From JAACFF01 sp963701435 (GTDB taxonomy: Bacteria > Chloroflexota > Anaerolineae > Promineifilales > Promineifilaceae), in the NCBI GenBank assembly GCA_963701435.1, contig CAVPAL010000023.1, positions 930,001 to 994,000 of the forward strand: a stretch of 64,000 bases of DNA, written 5' to 3'. The notes under the pieces are model-generated. The model searched no databases. It was not told the DNA's origin and saw only the letters and a list, made by a program, of their open reading frames with translations. Made by a program: the position numbers and the translations under genes. This document shows, piece by piece, positions 25,332 through 35,800 of the stretch (positions are counted from its first letter, which is position 1; each line of letters starts with the position of its first letter).

Positions 25332-26498
25332 GTGGAAAAAAATTCGCTGGGCGAGATTGCCCGCTTGTTTTTCCGCCTGGGATTAACTGCTTTTGGCGGT
25401 CCGGCTGCGCATATCTCAATGTTGGAGGATGAGGTTGTCACCCGTCGCCATTGGCTGACCCGCGCCCATTTTCTCGATTTAATCGGCGCCACCAATTTGA
25501 TTCCCGGCCCCAATTCAACCGAAATGACAATGCATGTTGGCTACGAGCGTGACGGGCTGCCTGGTTTGATCACGGCCGGGGCTCTTTTTATTCTGCCAGC
25601 AGCAGTAATCACCTGTTTGCTGGCATGGGTATATACGACTTATGGCACATTACCGGCTGTTGCACCCTTTTTATCAGGTATCAAACCGGCCGTTATTGGC
25701 GTTATTTTAGGGGCGATATGGCGGCTGGGACGTAAAGCAGTCAAAGGGTGGCAATTTTTAGTTTTGGGTCTGACGGTGATGGCTGCCGTGCTGTTAGGCA
25801 TGAATGAACTAATTGCTTTAATGTTAGGCGGTGTAATTGGCACATTTTGGTTCCGCTGGGAAGCGCTGCGTAAACAGACGCCGCTGCTTATATTTTTTCC
25901 GGAACTGATCGGTCGCTGGGGGGAAACGGCCGTTTCCCGTATCCAGGCGTCTGAACCCACACTGTGGCAGATAGCGCTCTTTTTCCTCAAAGTGGGCGCC
26001 ATTCTCTATGGCAGCGGATATGTATTAATCGCTTTTTTGGAAGCCGACCTTGTCGACCGCTTTGGTTGGTTAACCCAGGCGCAGCTTTTGGATGCAGTGG
26101 CCATCGGCCAGTTCACGCCAGGTCCCGTTTTAACAACCGCCACCTTTATTGGTTATTTGTTGGCCGGCGTGCCTGGCGCAGTTGTAGCGACCCTGGCAAT
26201 ATTTTTGCCATCTTTTGTTTTTGTATTGATTTTGAATCCGCTCGTACCCCTTATGCGCAAATCAATCTGGACAGCCTCCTTTTTGGATGCTATCAACGTT
26301 GCTTCTGTAGCGTTAATGGCGGCGGTATTAATTGAATTGAGCCGTGAGACGCTTGTAGATTGGCCGGCCTGGATAATTGGCGCCCTCTCGATTATTGCAA
26401 CTATATATTTTAAACTGAACTCCGCTTGGATTGTCCTGGGAGGCGCCGTGTTGGGATATTTATTCTATGCCCTACTGCCAACGGTGATGTTTTCATAG
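25332..26498 (+). CDS. chrA: ChrA-type chromate transporter
   Basis: A 388-residue, two-domain (long-chain) CHR-family membrane protein. Each half carries the family motifs: FGGPAAHISMLEDEVV and NLIPGPNSTEM in the N-half; GAILYGSGYVLIAFLEADLV and GQFTPGPVLTTATFIGY in the C-half. The family exports chromate in proteobacteria; in other phyla its substrate is less certain, so sulfate- or oxyanion-like transport is possible. GTG 25332 starts 3 bases after the phosphatase-superfamily gene, so they probably share a transcript. A perfect 18-bp palindrome built on ACGGCCGT (25921-25938) lies inside the gene. Confidence 0.88.
   Translation: MEKNSLGEIARLFFRLGLTAFGGPAAHISMLEDEVVTRRHWLTRAHFLDLIGATNLIPGPNSTEMTMHVGYERDGLPGLITAGALFILPAAVITCLLAWVYTTYGTLPAVAPFLSGIKPAVIGVILGAIWRLGRKAVKGWQFLVLGLTVMAAVLLGMNELIALMLGGVIGTFWFRWEALRKQTPLLIFFPELIGRWGETAVSRIQASEPTLWQIALFFLKVGAILYGSGYVLIAFLEADLVDRFGWLTQAQLLDAVAIGQFTPGPVLTTATFIGYLLAGVPGAVVATLAIFLPSFVFVLILNPLVPLMRKSIWTASFLDAINVASVALMAAVLIELSRETLVDWPAWIIGALSIIATIYFKLNSAWIVLGGAVLGYLFYALLPTVMFS
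25921..25938. repeat. Extended example of the iterated ACGGCCGT palindrome
   Basis: GGGAAACGGCCGTTTCCC is a perfect 18-bp palindrome within chrA. The core octamer ACGGCCGT recurs about 85-90 times in the window by eye count, in genes on either strand; many copies share the flanks GGAA and TTCC. Confidence 0.9.
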
Positions 26499-26514
26499 TC
26501 GCTGTCATCATGAT

Positions 26515-27093
26515 TCAAGGGTTTGTGTACAATTCATAAGTTTGGAAGTTGATAACGGCCGTTTCCCCAAAACTCTGTCCCCATAAACCGAAAGACCCCG
26601 CAGGCGCAGTCAGTTCATCAACCCACAACAATTCACGATTAACGCGAATCGCCGCTTCTCCATTTTCACGAATATCCAGCCAGATTTCATTAGGCTGCGC
26701 GCCGGCGTTTACATGCGGCCATGCCTGCCAGGGCAGTAAAACAACTGCGTTTGCACCTGTCTGCCAGATAGAAAGATACCCCAGGGGTGAGACCGCAACC
26801 GCCAAGTAATCTACATTACTACCGACTGCAAGGCCATAACCGCTGTCTAATTCACCTTCTTCGTAAACGGCCGTTAACCGCAGTGTATATGGAGGTTCGG
26901 GTAAAGGTTTATCAAGCCAGATAAGTTTTTCAGATTTTGCCGGGAGTATAATTGAATTTAGAGGCAAGCTGGCATCAAATCGACCGATGGGCTTTGGATC
27001 CAAAAAGCCCCCCACAATAAGCGTTATGAATAGTAGCGTAAAAATAATCAGCGCTGCGGCTGCCCAGCGCTGCCGGCGCACACCATCATTCAC
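26515..27093 (-). CDS. Single-pass membrane protein with jelly-roll-like extracellular domain, unknown
   Basis: A 192-residue protein with one N-terminal transmembrane segment (about 12-30) and an outside domain of about 150 residues. The pattern YTLRLTAVYE..DSGYGLAVG, IWLDIRENGEAAIRVNRELLW and GSFGLWGQSFGETAVINFQTYELY resembles concanavalin-like/DUF1080-type sandwich folds that often bind glycans. It overlaps the histidine kinase gene by eight bases, so they are co-transcribed. A sensory partnership with the kinase is possible but unproven. Confidence 0.68.
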   Translation of the reverse strand: MNDGVRRQRWAAAALIIFTLLFITLIVGGFLDPKPIGRFDASLPLNSIILPAKSEKLIWLDKPLPEPPYTLRLTAVYEEGELDSGYGLAVGSNVDYLAVAVSPLGYLSIWQTGANAVVLLPWQAWPHVNAGAQPNEIWLDIRENGEAAIRVNRELLWVDELTAPAGSFGLWGQSFGETAVINFQTYELYTNP

Positions 27094-29209
27094 TATCTGG
27101 TGAAGACGCCTCCGGCAGGGTTAAATTAAATCGCGCACCCCCGTTCGGCCCATCATCAACCCAAATACGGCCGTTATGAGCCTCAACCGCCAGCCGGCAA
27201 AATGCCAATCCCAACCCTAAACCCTTCGAGGCTGATGTTGTTTTTATACGTTGAAACTTTTCAAAAATGATTTCCCGATATTCAAGCGGAATCCCTTGAC
27301 CCTCATCACAAATAGAAATGAGAACCATACCGCTTTGCTCCCCTTTTCGCGCAGATAATTTAACCTGGCGATTATCCTGACTGTACTTCAGTGCATTATC
27401 AATCAGATTCAAAAACACGCGCCGGGTCATATTCACCTCGACACAAATATCAGGCAAGTCACTTTCAATTTCGCGTACAAAAGTAACACCGCGTTTGTCA
27501 AAGTTTGGCTGTTCAATATCATACACCTGATCAACCAAAGTATGCAGATTAATACGCTCCTTTTTTGCAATAGGATAGCCAGCTTCAAGCCGGCTTATAT
27601 CCATTAAAGAGTGTACCAATGTTTGCAAATGGTTGCTGCTGCGCACTGCAATATCCAACATTGCAGCTAAAGTGGGGTCTTCCACATCCGAAAAATCGTT
27701 GCGAATAAGCTCTAGACTGGAGATCACATTTCCCAACGGACTTTGCAGATCATGAACAAGCATAGCAGTTAAATCCTGCCGCATTTCGTCCAGCTCTACC
27801 TGTTTAGTTATGTCGTGGTGAATCCACTGTAAAAGTTGACCCTGGCTATAGTTAACAAGTTTAACATAAACTTCAACATGGAGAAGTCGTCGTCTTTGCT
27901 GCATACTAACGTGACTGACGAAAATCTGCACTTCCTCCGAGGCCTGGTTTTCTGTCAAAAGATAATCAATTGGGGCCGTATGCAGCTCTTTGATATTCAT
28001 TTCCAGCAGGACAAAACGGTGATAACCAAAAAATTCGATGGCGCGCTGATTTGCTTCAACAATCTCGCCGTTTAATTCAGTCAGGATAATCGGGTCAACG
28101 CTGTCCTGGAATAAGCCCATATAACGGGCTTCGGCCTCTTGCGTACGCGCAAATTGTTGAGCATGGGCAATGGAACTACTGGCAATATTTGCCAGACTGA
28201 CCAATACATCCAGATCTTGCTGCTTAAAATTCCCCTCTAATGGATTAATTGCCTGGATTGTTCCCAAAACGGCGCCTTTAAAAATCAGGGGGGCGCAAAT
28301 CATAGCCTTAGTTTTATATCCGGTGCGTTTATCGCCAAGTCTACTTGAAAAGCGGGCGTCAGTATTCGTATCCGGAACAAGGCCAGGTTGGCTATGTTCC
28401 ATCACCCAACCTGACAAGCCTTGATTCGACGGCAGGCGCAGACCTATGATCTTATCGCTGCCAACACCTTCCGCAGCTTGATAAACCAACTCATTGCTCT
28501 CTTTATCTACCAGGGCAATTGAGACGGCTTCAGCATGCAAAAATTCATTCATTTTTGTCAGCAGTCGCTGCATAATTTCTTCAAGTTCAAGGGAGGCATT
28601 AATGACGTGGCTGGCTTCGTGCAAAAGAGAGGCAAATTGGAGTTGACGTCGGGATTCGGTTTGCAAGCGGACATGTTCCAGCATATGGGCTGTGCGCTCA
28701 CAAATCTCTTCCAGGAGCATGATATCATAGCTGTTGATCGCTTTTTCACCAGCTTTCAAAAGCGTGAACACACCAATACTTTGTTGTCGCGCAAGAATCG
28801 GTGAGCATATGGCCGACCAGATGTCGACTTGTGAATGATCAGAACGCTGATACCAACGTGAGTCCGTAAGTTGATTATCGACGACCACTGTTTCTTGTGT
28901 ACGCAGCGCAAGACCGGCCAATCCGAATTCGACAATGTCGTCTAGATCACTGGATGTATAAATTGAGGGATATTTGGTATTGTACAACCAGGTATTTTCG
29001 ACTTTCAGGCTGTCCGGGTTAACCATGATGATGCTGCCAATGTTTCCATTAAGCGTTTTCAGGGTAACTTCAAGAATATCAGGCAGAATTTCTTCCATTG
29101 TTGAACCTTGTTCTTCAATGGCGTTTAGCGCGTTGTTAACTTCGTAGATTGTGCGTAGGTATTCTTTTTCTTTAACACCTATCATTTGATTTGCTTGCGA
29201 AGATTCCAT
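27086..29209 (-). CDS. Soluble sensor histidine kinase (GAF-GAF-PAS-HisKA-HATPase)
   Basis: A 707-residue cytoplasmic kinase. Two GAF domains occupy about 40-180 and 205-350, a PAS domain about 360-470, then the dimerisation box AMLVHDLQSPLGNV with phospho-acceptor H486, and an ATPase domain with N-box FLNLIDNALKYS, G1 CDEGQGIP and G2 KGLGLGLAFCRLA. No transmembrane segment and no receiver domain are present, and no response regulator lies next to it, so its partner is elsewhere. AAGG precedes ATG 29209 by 5 bases. It follows tsaD by 7 bases and overlaps the next gene. GAF ligand unknown. Confidence 0.9.
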   Translation of the reverse strand: MESSQANQMIGVKEKEYLRTIYEVNNALNAIEEQGSTMEEILPDILEVTLKTLNGNIGSIIMVNPDSLKVENTWLYNTKYPSIYTSSDLDDIVEFGLAGLALRTQETVVVDNQLTDSRWYQRSDHSQVDIWSAICSPILARQQSIGVFTLLKAGEKAINSYDIMLLEEICERTAHMLEHVRLQTESRRQLQFASLLHEASHVINASLELEEIMQRLLTKMNEFLHAEAVSIALVDKESNELVYQAAEGVGSDKIIGLRLPSNQGLSGWVMEHSQPGLVPDTNTDARFSSRLGDKRTGYKTKAMICAPLIFKGAVLGTIQAINPLEGNFKQQDLDVLVSLANIASSSIAHAQQFARTQEAEARYMGLFQDSVDPIILTELNGEIVEANQRAIEFFGYHRFVLLEMNIKELHTAPIDYLLTENQASEEVQIFVSHVSMQQRRRLLHVEVYVKLVNYSQGQLLQWIHHDITKQVELDEMRQDLTAMLVHDLQSPLGNVISSLELIRNDFSDVEDPTLAAMLDIAVRSSNHLQTLVHSLMDISRLEAGYPIAKKERINLHTLVDQVYDIEQPNFDKRGVTFVREIESDLPDICVEVNMTRRVFLNLIDNALKYSQDNRQVKLSARKGEQSGMVLISICDEGQGIPLEYREIIFEKFQRIKTTSASKGLGLGLAFCRLAVEAHNGRIWVDDGPNGGARFNLTLPEASSPDSE

Positions 29210-29216
29210 AACAACC

Positions 29217-30233
29217 TTAAGCCAACTGTAAGTTCGGTATCACGTCCAATTCCAGACTGTCGCGACGGCCGTTTACAAAATGCCAATGAGCTGCGGCGGC
29301 AATCATGGCAGCATTGTCAGTACATAATATCGGCGGAGGAAAATAAACGGGAATATCCAGAGTTGCGTGCATCGCCTCTCGTAATGCGCGGTTTGCAGAC
29401 ACGCCGCCCGCCAGATGGACGGCCGTTACCTGGTGATCCTCAGCGGCCTGAACTGTTTTACTAACCAGCGAATCCACAACAGCAGCTTGAAAACTCGCGG
29501 CCAGATCATTAACGGGTAATCGTCCCGCCCCGAATCGTTTGGTTTGCCTTAAAACGGCCGTTTTGATCCCGCTAAAACTAAAATCATAACCATATTCACG
29601 GTTCGTAACTGCGCGTGGAAAGCGAAATGCTGTCGGGTTCCCCATTGAGGAAACAGCGTCAATTGCCGGACCGCCGGGAAAGGGCAGCCCCAACAATCGA
29701 CCAACTTTGTCAAACGCTTCACCTGCAGCGTCGTCTAGCGTTCCACCCAAATGGGTATATTGGCCATGCCCACGCATCAAATACAATTCAGTGTGGCCGC
29801 CGCTCACCACCAGGCTCAAAATCGGAAACTCAATATGGGCTGCTGCTTCCGTCAGCCAGAGAGAATAAATATGTCCCTCAATATGATTGATGCCTAACAA
29901 AGGTTTCTGACGAGCAACCGCCAGCCCTTTCGCCATATTGACCCCAACTAACAGCGAACCAACCAATCCTGGTCCGCGGGTCACTGCGATACAGTCAATA
30001 TCCTCAAAACCAATGTACGCATCACGCATAGCCTGGTCGACAACCGCATAAACAACTTCGATATGTTTACGTGAAGCGACTTCGGGGAAAACGCCGCCAT
30101 ATTGGGCGTGGAGATCGGTTTGGCTGGCAATGATGTTACTCAAGATATGAGCGCCATTTTCAACAACTGCTGCGGCCGTTTCATCGCAGGAAGTTTCAAT
30201 AGCCAAAATTCGGCTTGTCGTGGCTTTACTCAT
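29217..30233 (-). CDS. tsaD: tRNA threonylcarbamoyladenosine synthase subunit TsaD
   Basis: Universal Kae1/TsaD-family protein, 338 residues, that completes t6A37 on ANN-decoding tRNAs together with TsaB and TsaE. The motifs are clear: ILAIETSCDETAAAVV, GGVFPEVASRKH, VTRGPGLVGSLLVG, the metal site GINHIEGHIYS, SGGHTELY and LAGGVSANRALR. It is followed closely by the histidine kinase gene. No other t6A gene lies in the window. Confidence 0.97.
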   Translation of the reverse strand: MSKATTSRILAIETSCDETAAAVVENGAHILSNIIASQTDLHAQYGGVFPEVASRKHIEVVYAVVDQAMRDAYIGFEDIDCIAVTRGPGLVGSLLVGVNMAKGLAVARQKPLLGINHIEGHIYSLWLTEAAAHIEFPILSLVVSGGHTELYLMRGHGQYTHLGGTLDDAAGEAFDKVGRLLGLPFPGGPAIDAVSSMGNPTAFRFPRAVTNREYGYDFSFSGIKTAVLRQTKRFGAGRLPVNDLAASFQAAVVDSLVSKTVQAAEDHQVTAVHLAGGVSANRALREAMHATLDIPVYFPPPILCTDNAAMIAAAAHWHFVNGRRDSLELDVIPNLQLA

Positions 30234-30311
30234 CGCTGGATATTACCTATACATCTCAAAAAGTGTGCTGTTTATGTAACAGTCCGGTTATAACACACTT
30301 TACATTTGGGA

Positions 30312-31706
30312 CTAATTTCCCAGGCAACCCTCCAAAACCAACTGCATCATCAGTTCAATTTGGTTCATCAGAATCGTTCGTGGATCCAATAAAAATCGAT
30401 CATCCTGCACACGGCCAATTACTGGCATTTTTGCAAGCCGTAATCTTGTTGCTAAGCCGGCTGCATTATCCGAATGAATTCCTACCAGTTTAGTAGGTAA
30501 ACTGGTTCCTGGCAAGCTCCCGCCGCCAACTCGTGACTCACCATCAAGAACGACGGCTTTAATGCCCCGTTCCTGCAGCCGCGCTGCCCAGGTATCGGCT
30601 TTGGAAGTTATCTCAGACAATGAGCGTGCCAGCATCTGCCATACAGGAATTTCGGTCAGCGCTTCCTCTTTCAAGTAGTGGCTCAGGGTTGCGGCCAGGC
30701 CTGCCAGGCACAATTTGTCTGCGCGTACAGCTCTAGCCAATGGATTTCTTTTTATCTGCTGAAGCAGGTCTGTCCGGCCACACAAGATTCCGGCCTGTGG
30801 TCCCCCGAGCAGTTTGTCACCGCTAAATGCAATCACATCCACACCGGCCTCCAGACCTTCAATAACTGTCGGCTCATGCTCTAATCCATAAGGCGCAACA
30901 TCCAGCATAGCGCCGCTGCCTTGATCAAACAGCAGCATCAGATTATGGGTATGCGCCAGTTCCGCCAACTCAGTGATAGAAGGTTCAGTTGTAAAACCGA
31001 TAATTTTGTAATTTGAATGATGGGCAACCAGAATAGCGGCCGTATTTTCGGTAATCGCATTGGCGTAATCGCGCAAATGGGTGCGGTTTGTAGTTCCTAC
31101 CTCGACCAATTTTGCGCCGGATTGGGCCATGACGTCAGGAACGCGGAAGCCCCCACCAATCTCCACCAATTGACCTCGGCTGATTATTACTTCACGGCCC
31201 TGGCATAAGGCTGTTAACATGAGAAGCACAGCAGCAGCATTGTTATTGACAACTAGCGCCGCCTCCGAACCTGTCAATCGTTTGAGCAGTTGTTCTGCAT
31301 GTGTGGCCCGTGAACCTCGCGCGCCAGCTTCAAGATTATATTCAAGCGTAGAATAGCCTGAGGCGGTAGATCGAATCGCTTGAAGTGCGGCCTGGCTCAA
31401 AGGGGCGCGTCCAAGATTGGTGTGAACAATGATCCCGGTCGCATTTATAACTGGCCGTAAAGTTGGAGCCAGGACGTTTTCCAGCCATTCGCTTGCAGCG
31501 TTAACAAGCATTGCATTCATTGGAACAGATACCGCCGCGCCAGATATGATTACCTGACGCTGTTGTTCCAAAACTGTCCGCAGAGCTTCAAGGGTTAGTG
31601 AACGGCCGTACACCCCCATCAGATCAATCGTCACAGGCAAACGTAATAATTTGTCAATGCTGGGCAGTTCCTGTAGAAGCTGTTGTTTTGTCGGAGTTTG
31701 GATCAT
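30312..31706 (-). CDS. selA: L-seryl-tRNA(Sec) selenium transferase
   Basis: PLP enzyme that converts Ser-tRNA(Sec) to Sec-tRNA(Sec) using selenophosphate. The 464-residue product has the SelA signature regions: VINATGIIVHTNLGRAPLS, YNLEAGARGSR, ALVVNNNAAAVLLML, SRGQLVEIGGGFRVPDV, VGTTNRTHLRDY and the PLP-lysine site FSGDKLLGGPQAGI. ATG 31706 is preferred; the longer frame (31811) overlaps the upstream gene and adds an unrelated sequence. Upstream by 10 bases is a small membrane protein gene. selB, selC and selD are not in the window. Together with ssnA and the xanthine dehydrogenase it suggests an active selenium metabolism. Confidence 0.95.
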   Translation of the reverse strand: MIQTPTKQQLLQELPSIDKLLRLPVTIDLMGVYGRSLTLEALRTVLEQQRQVIISGAAVSVPMNAMLVNAASEWLENVLAPTLRPVINATGIIVHTNLGRAPLSQAALQAIRSTASGYSTLEYNLEAGARGSRATHAEQLLKRLTGSEAALVVNNNAAAVLLMLTALCQGREVIISRGQLVEIGGGFRVPDVMAQSGAKLVEVGTTNRTHLRDYANAITENTAAILVAHHSNYKIIGFTTEPSITELAELAHTHNLMLLFDQGSGAMLDVAPYGLEHEPTVIEGLEAGVDVIAFSGDKLLGGPQAGILCGRTDLLQQIKRNPLARAVRADKLCLAGLAATLSHYLKEEALTEIPVWQMLARSLSEITSKADTWAARLQERGIKAVVLDGESRVGGGSLPGTSLPTKLVGIHSDNAAGLATRLRLAKMPVIGRVQDDRFLLDPRTILMNQIELMMQLVLEGCLGN

Positions 31707-31716
31707 ATCAAACACC

Positions 31717-32220
31717 CTAGCGCGTAGCATCTGTTGCGCGCGTGCGCACCTGCAGTAAAAATTCAAGCAAGATAAATATTGCCGCAACAAGAAGCGCAAT
31801 CGCAATGCCAAACAAACGGTTCATTTGCAGCCAGATACAAAAGGTAGCCCATATCCCAACCCACATTGCCTGCCGCAAAACCACAAAAAACGCGGGCATG
31901 CTGCTGCTGCCTCTCAGCCCAAAGCGTTTGTTCAACATATATGCAATCGGCAGAAAGAGGCCCGTAATTGTGAGCATTGTGGCAGCTAAAAATGCAAAAA
32001 TCGCTTCAGGGTTAGCGGCGCTCATCATGGCAGCCGCATCTACCTGGTCAATAGCGGTTGCGCGCACCAGGTCCAGGCGGCCAACGTCGAATGGCCACCA
32101 ATTATCGACAACATGATTCAATGCCAGCAAACCGAGCAGGAAAAGGGCTAAACTGAGTACCAGAGTGGGCACAAATCCCAAACGTGACAATCTTTTACTC
32201 ATTGGATGTGCTGCCTGCAT
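31717..32220 (-). CDS. Small polytopic membrane protein, unknown
   Basis: A 167-residue protein with four hydrophobic segments (about 15-35, 72-95, 110-128, 133-155) and short loops. No recognisable family. GAGGG about 9 bases before ATG 32220 supports the start. It ends 10 bases before selA and is probably in the same transcript. Confidence 0.65.
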   Translation of the reverse strand: MQAAHPMSKRLSRLGFVPTLVLSLALFLLGLLALNHVVDNWWPFDVGRLDLVRATAIDQVDAAAMMSAANPEAIFAFLAATMLTITGLFLPIAYMLNKRFGLRGSSSMPAFFVVLRQAMWVGIWATFCIWLQMNRLFGIAIALLVAAIFILLEFLLQVRTRATDATR

Positions 32221-32317
32221 ATAAACGAACCCTCTCTCTTTTGTAAGATTATCGCAAAAAAGTGATCATCGCTAGTTCTTCAGGTAATCAAAAAGTAATG
32301 TTAGCGAACATATGGTC

Positions 32318-32393
32318 AGTACTACAACGAGACTTCGCTCTGAAATGAGGAGGAAGGCATTCTCAAATGCCGGTTCGTCGCCTCAACTGGCCG
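32318..32393. repeat. Dispersed repeat family A, copy 2 (left half only)
   Basis: 76 bases nearly identical (three mismatches) to 23662-23737, beginning AGTACTACAACGAG and ending CTCAACTGGCCG. The right half with the second inverted-repeat end is absent, so this is a partial copy. Confidence 0.85.
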
Positions 32394-32408
32394 AGAATTA
32401 CCCATCAC

Positions 32409-32837
32409 TTATGTGTTTTTCTGGCGCAAAACAAAGAGCAAAGCGCGGGCGTAGGCGTCACTTGCTTTTGCTGCATCAAAATGAACCTGTTTTTCTTGAA
32501 AATAAACGGTACAACGATATTTTCCCTGGTAAAGCTGCAAGGAAAGAATCTTTTCCGCCTCACCCAATAGTGACGCTTCCAGCACTTGTCGCAGTTGGCT
32601 TTCGGTTGGCATCCAGACAACTTCAGAAGTTAAAATGTAATCCAGCGCCCATTCTGCAGCGCCATGAAAGGTAACCACGGGCCAGCCACGAAAAACGTCC
32701 AGGTTCGCCTGCATGTCGGAAAGGACAAACAGGCGATCATCAAATCCTCGGTCGGGAATTACGAAAAAATCGTTGATACTTCCTCGCCAAACAAGCCCGG
32801 CATCTTTCAGTTCACGGGCAAAGTTAAGTGAAATCAT
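32409..32837 (-). CDS. Conserved hypothetical protein
   Basis: A 142-residue soluble protein with no signal peptide and no recognised domain. It contains LVWRGSINDFFVIPDRG, GWPVVTFHGAAEWALDYILT and VVWMPTESQLRQVLE. Its start codon overlaps the region of the divergent polymerase gene, so the two share a very short promoter region. Its close pairing with a DnaE2-like gene may be meaningful, but there is no direct evidence of function. Confidence 0.65.
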   Translation of the reverse strand: MISLNFARELKDAGLVWRGSINDFFVIPDRGFDDRLFVLSDMQANLDVFRGWPVVTFHGAAEWALDYILTSEVVWMPTESQLRQVLEASLLGEAEKILSLQLYQGKYRCTVYFQEKQVHFDAAKASDAYARALLFVLRQKNT

Positions 32838-32875
32838 ATTTGCTTCCTGATAAACTCGCCTCTATCATCTGCTCA

Positions 32876-35800
32876 ATGGCTGATAATAAACATGCGTTTG
32901 CGCACCTCGCGGTGCATTCTCATTATACCCTACTTGGCGGCACAGCATCAGTAGGCGCGCTGGTTGATCGCGCTGTAAGCGACGGCTTTAAGGCGCTGGC
33001 GCTGACAGATACTAATGTGTTATACGGGGCTGTCGCCTTTCATAAAGCGTGCCGCCAGGCGGATATTCAGCCAATTATCGGCATGACCGTCACAATGGAG
33101 CCGCCGCCGAGTGAAATCGTTTTGGAAACGGCCGTTTCCGGCGCTCTCATCCTGCTGGCAACGGGCAAAACAGGTTATCAATCCCTCTGCCGCCTTTCCT
33201 CTGACATACAAACACGCGATTGGCGTAGCGACAATCAACCTCCGCTCTTGAGTTGGGAACGCTTAAAGCAGCATACCGCCGGCTTGATTTGCCTTTCGGG
33301 CGGGCATGCGGGCTGGATTGAAAGATATGTGCGCGCCGGACGCGCATCTGCAGCCGCGCGTATTGCATCCCGGTTAGGCGGGTTATTCCCCGAGAGCGTT
33401 TTTTTAAGTTTTAGCCCATCCCATACGCAGAATCAAGTCATCCAAACCTGTATTCAAATTGGTTTGCGTTTTGGCCTGCGCCCGGCAGCCGTACAGCCAA
33501 TTTTCTATCTTGAGCCGCAAGATGCGCCCCGCTTGCGTTTACTATCCGCCATTGACCATAATTGCCGGTTGGAGGATGCGCCCCCGGCAACGGCCGTTCC
33601 CCAACATTGGCTTGACCCTGACGAAATAACAACGTTATACGCAGATTATCCCCAGGCGGTGTCCAATGTAGGCGAAATTGTGGCGCGCTGCGAGCCAGCC
33701 CTGCCGGACGGACGGCCAATATGGCCCAAACTGGATTTGCCTGACAATCTATCGCCCGACGCCGCCTTAGAAGCGCAGGCAGTCGCAGGATTACAGGCCC
33801 ACTATGGTTCAGCGGCGGCCCCGGCAATCAACACACGCCTGGCGCAGGAATTACAAGCCATCCAGCGGCACGCTTTCGCCCCCCTGTTCCTGGTTGTAGC
33901 CGATATTGCACGCTTTGCGCGCCAGATGGACATCCCTATAAATACACGCGGCAGCGTCGCCAATTCGCTCGTCGCATACTGTACCGGCATAACGAACGTC
34001 GATCCGATAGCCCACGAGCTGCTTTTTGAACGTTTTCTAAACCCCGCGCGCGCTTCTTTGCCCGATATTGACCTTGATTTTTGCAGCCGGCGGCGGGACG
34101 AGATTTTAGAATATGTGCGGCGCCAATATGGCGCTGAGCGCGTGGCGCTTGTAGCCACCGTGAGTACGCTGCAGCCGAAATCGGCTGTGCGCGAAACGGG
34201 CAAAGCATATGGTTTATCTGAAGCGCGCATCAAAAAGCTGGCTGCGCTGTGGCCGCGCCGCTGGCATCCTGACCCGCAGCGGCGCAAAACAGAAAACTTT
34301 GCGGAAATATTGACAGCACTAGATGATCCATTGGAAAAAGAGGTCATGGCGGCGGCGCAGCAATTGATCGGACAGCCGCACCATTTGAGCATCCATCCCG
34401 GCGGCATCGTGATCACACCCGGCCCTTTGACGGACGTTGTGCCGGTGCAGCTTGCGCCCAAAGGGTTTTTGATTACCCAATTTGATTATCGCGACGTAGA
34501 GCAAATCGGGCTGCCCAAAATTGATTTACTCGGCATTCGCGCATTGACGGTATTGGCGGATACGGCCGTTGCCATACGCGCCAACCTGGCTCCCAATTTT
34601 CATCTTGATCACATTCCTCTTGACGACGAGCTGACCGGAAATATGTTGAGCCGGGGCGACACAATCGGTGTTTTTCAGTGCGAATCTTCCGGGGCGCAGC
34701 GCACTTTGCGCCAGTTAAAAGCCTGCACCGTGCGCGATCTCGCCGTGGCCAACGCTTTCTTCAAGCCGGGGCCAGCCACGGGCGGCATGGCCAAAGCATT
34801 CATACGCCGCTACCGGGGCGAAGAAGCAGTGGATTTTCTCCATCCTGCGCTGGAACCAATTTTACAACCCACCCAAGGCGTGCTGCTTTTTCAGGAGCAG
34901 GTATTGCGCATTGCGCGCGAAATTGCCGGCCTGAGTTGGGCGCAGGCAGATCATTTACGACGCGGTATGAGCAAATTCCAGGCGGCGGAAATGGCGGCTA
35001 TGGCGCGGCAGTTTATATTGGGCTGCCAGCGCCCTGCGCCGGATGGCCCTGGCCTGGCACGCGAGCAGGCGCAGACATTGTGGGAACAGGTCATGGCGTT
35101 TGCCGGTTACGGCTTCAACCAGGGACACGCCACAGCCTATGCCGATGTCAGCTATCGCTCGGCTTATCTGAAGGCGCACTTTCCAGCAGAATTCCTCTGC
35201 GCGCGGCTGGCAGATTATGGCGGCTTCCATCACCCGGCAATTTATATGGCTGAAGCGCAGCGTTTAGGTATTCCTGTCAGGCCGCCCCATATCAATCACA
35301 GCGGCAAACGCTTCACGCTGACGCAGGAGTTAAACACCAAACATCAAAAAACACCCGTATTGTGGATGGGTTTGGGACAGGTGCGTGATCTGCGTCGCAA
35401 AGCAGCGGGGGCGATCATTGCGGCGCGGCGAGAAGCTCCATTCAGCAGCTTGCGCGATTTGTTGAATCGGGTCGCCTTGCAGCCCAAAGAGGCGCTGCAT
35501 TTGATTCAATGCGGCGCTTTGGATCGGCTAGGGCCGAGCCGGGCCGCCCTGCTGGCTGAGGCGGAACCGATCGCGCGCGCCGGTAATGTGCGTCAGTTGG
35601 CTTTTGATTTTGCGGTGGAAACGGCCGTATCTCCCGAAACCCTCGCCCAACGCTTGGAATGGGAAAAACATTTGCTCGGCCAGCCGGTGAGCGTTCACCC
35701 TTTAAACCTGGTTGACAATCAAGCCAATGTGGTTTCTGTGCGAAATTTACCGCTGCATCGCAGCGAGTTGGTGACTGTCTTGGGCGCGCGGCTGCCCGGC

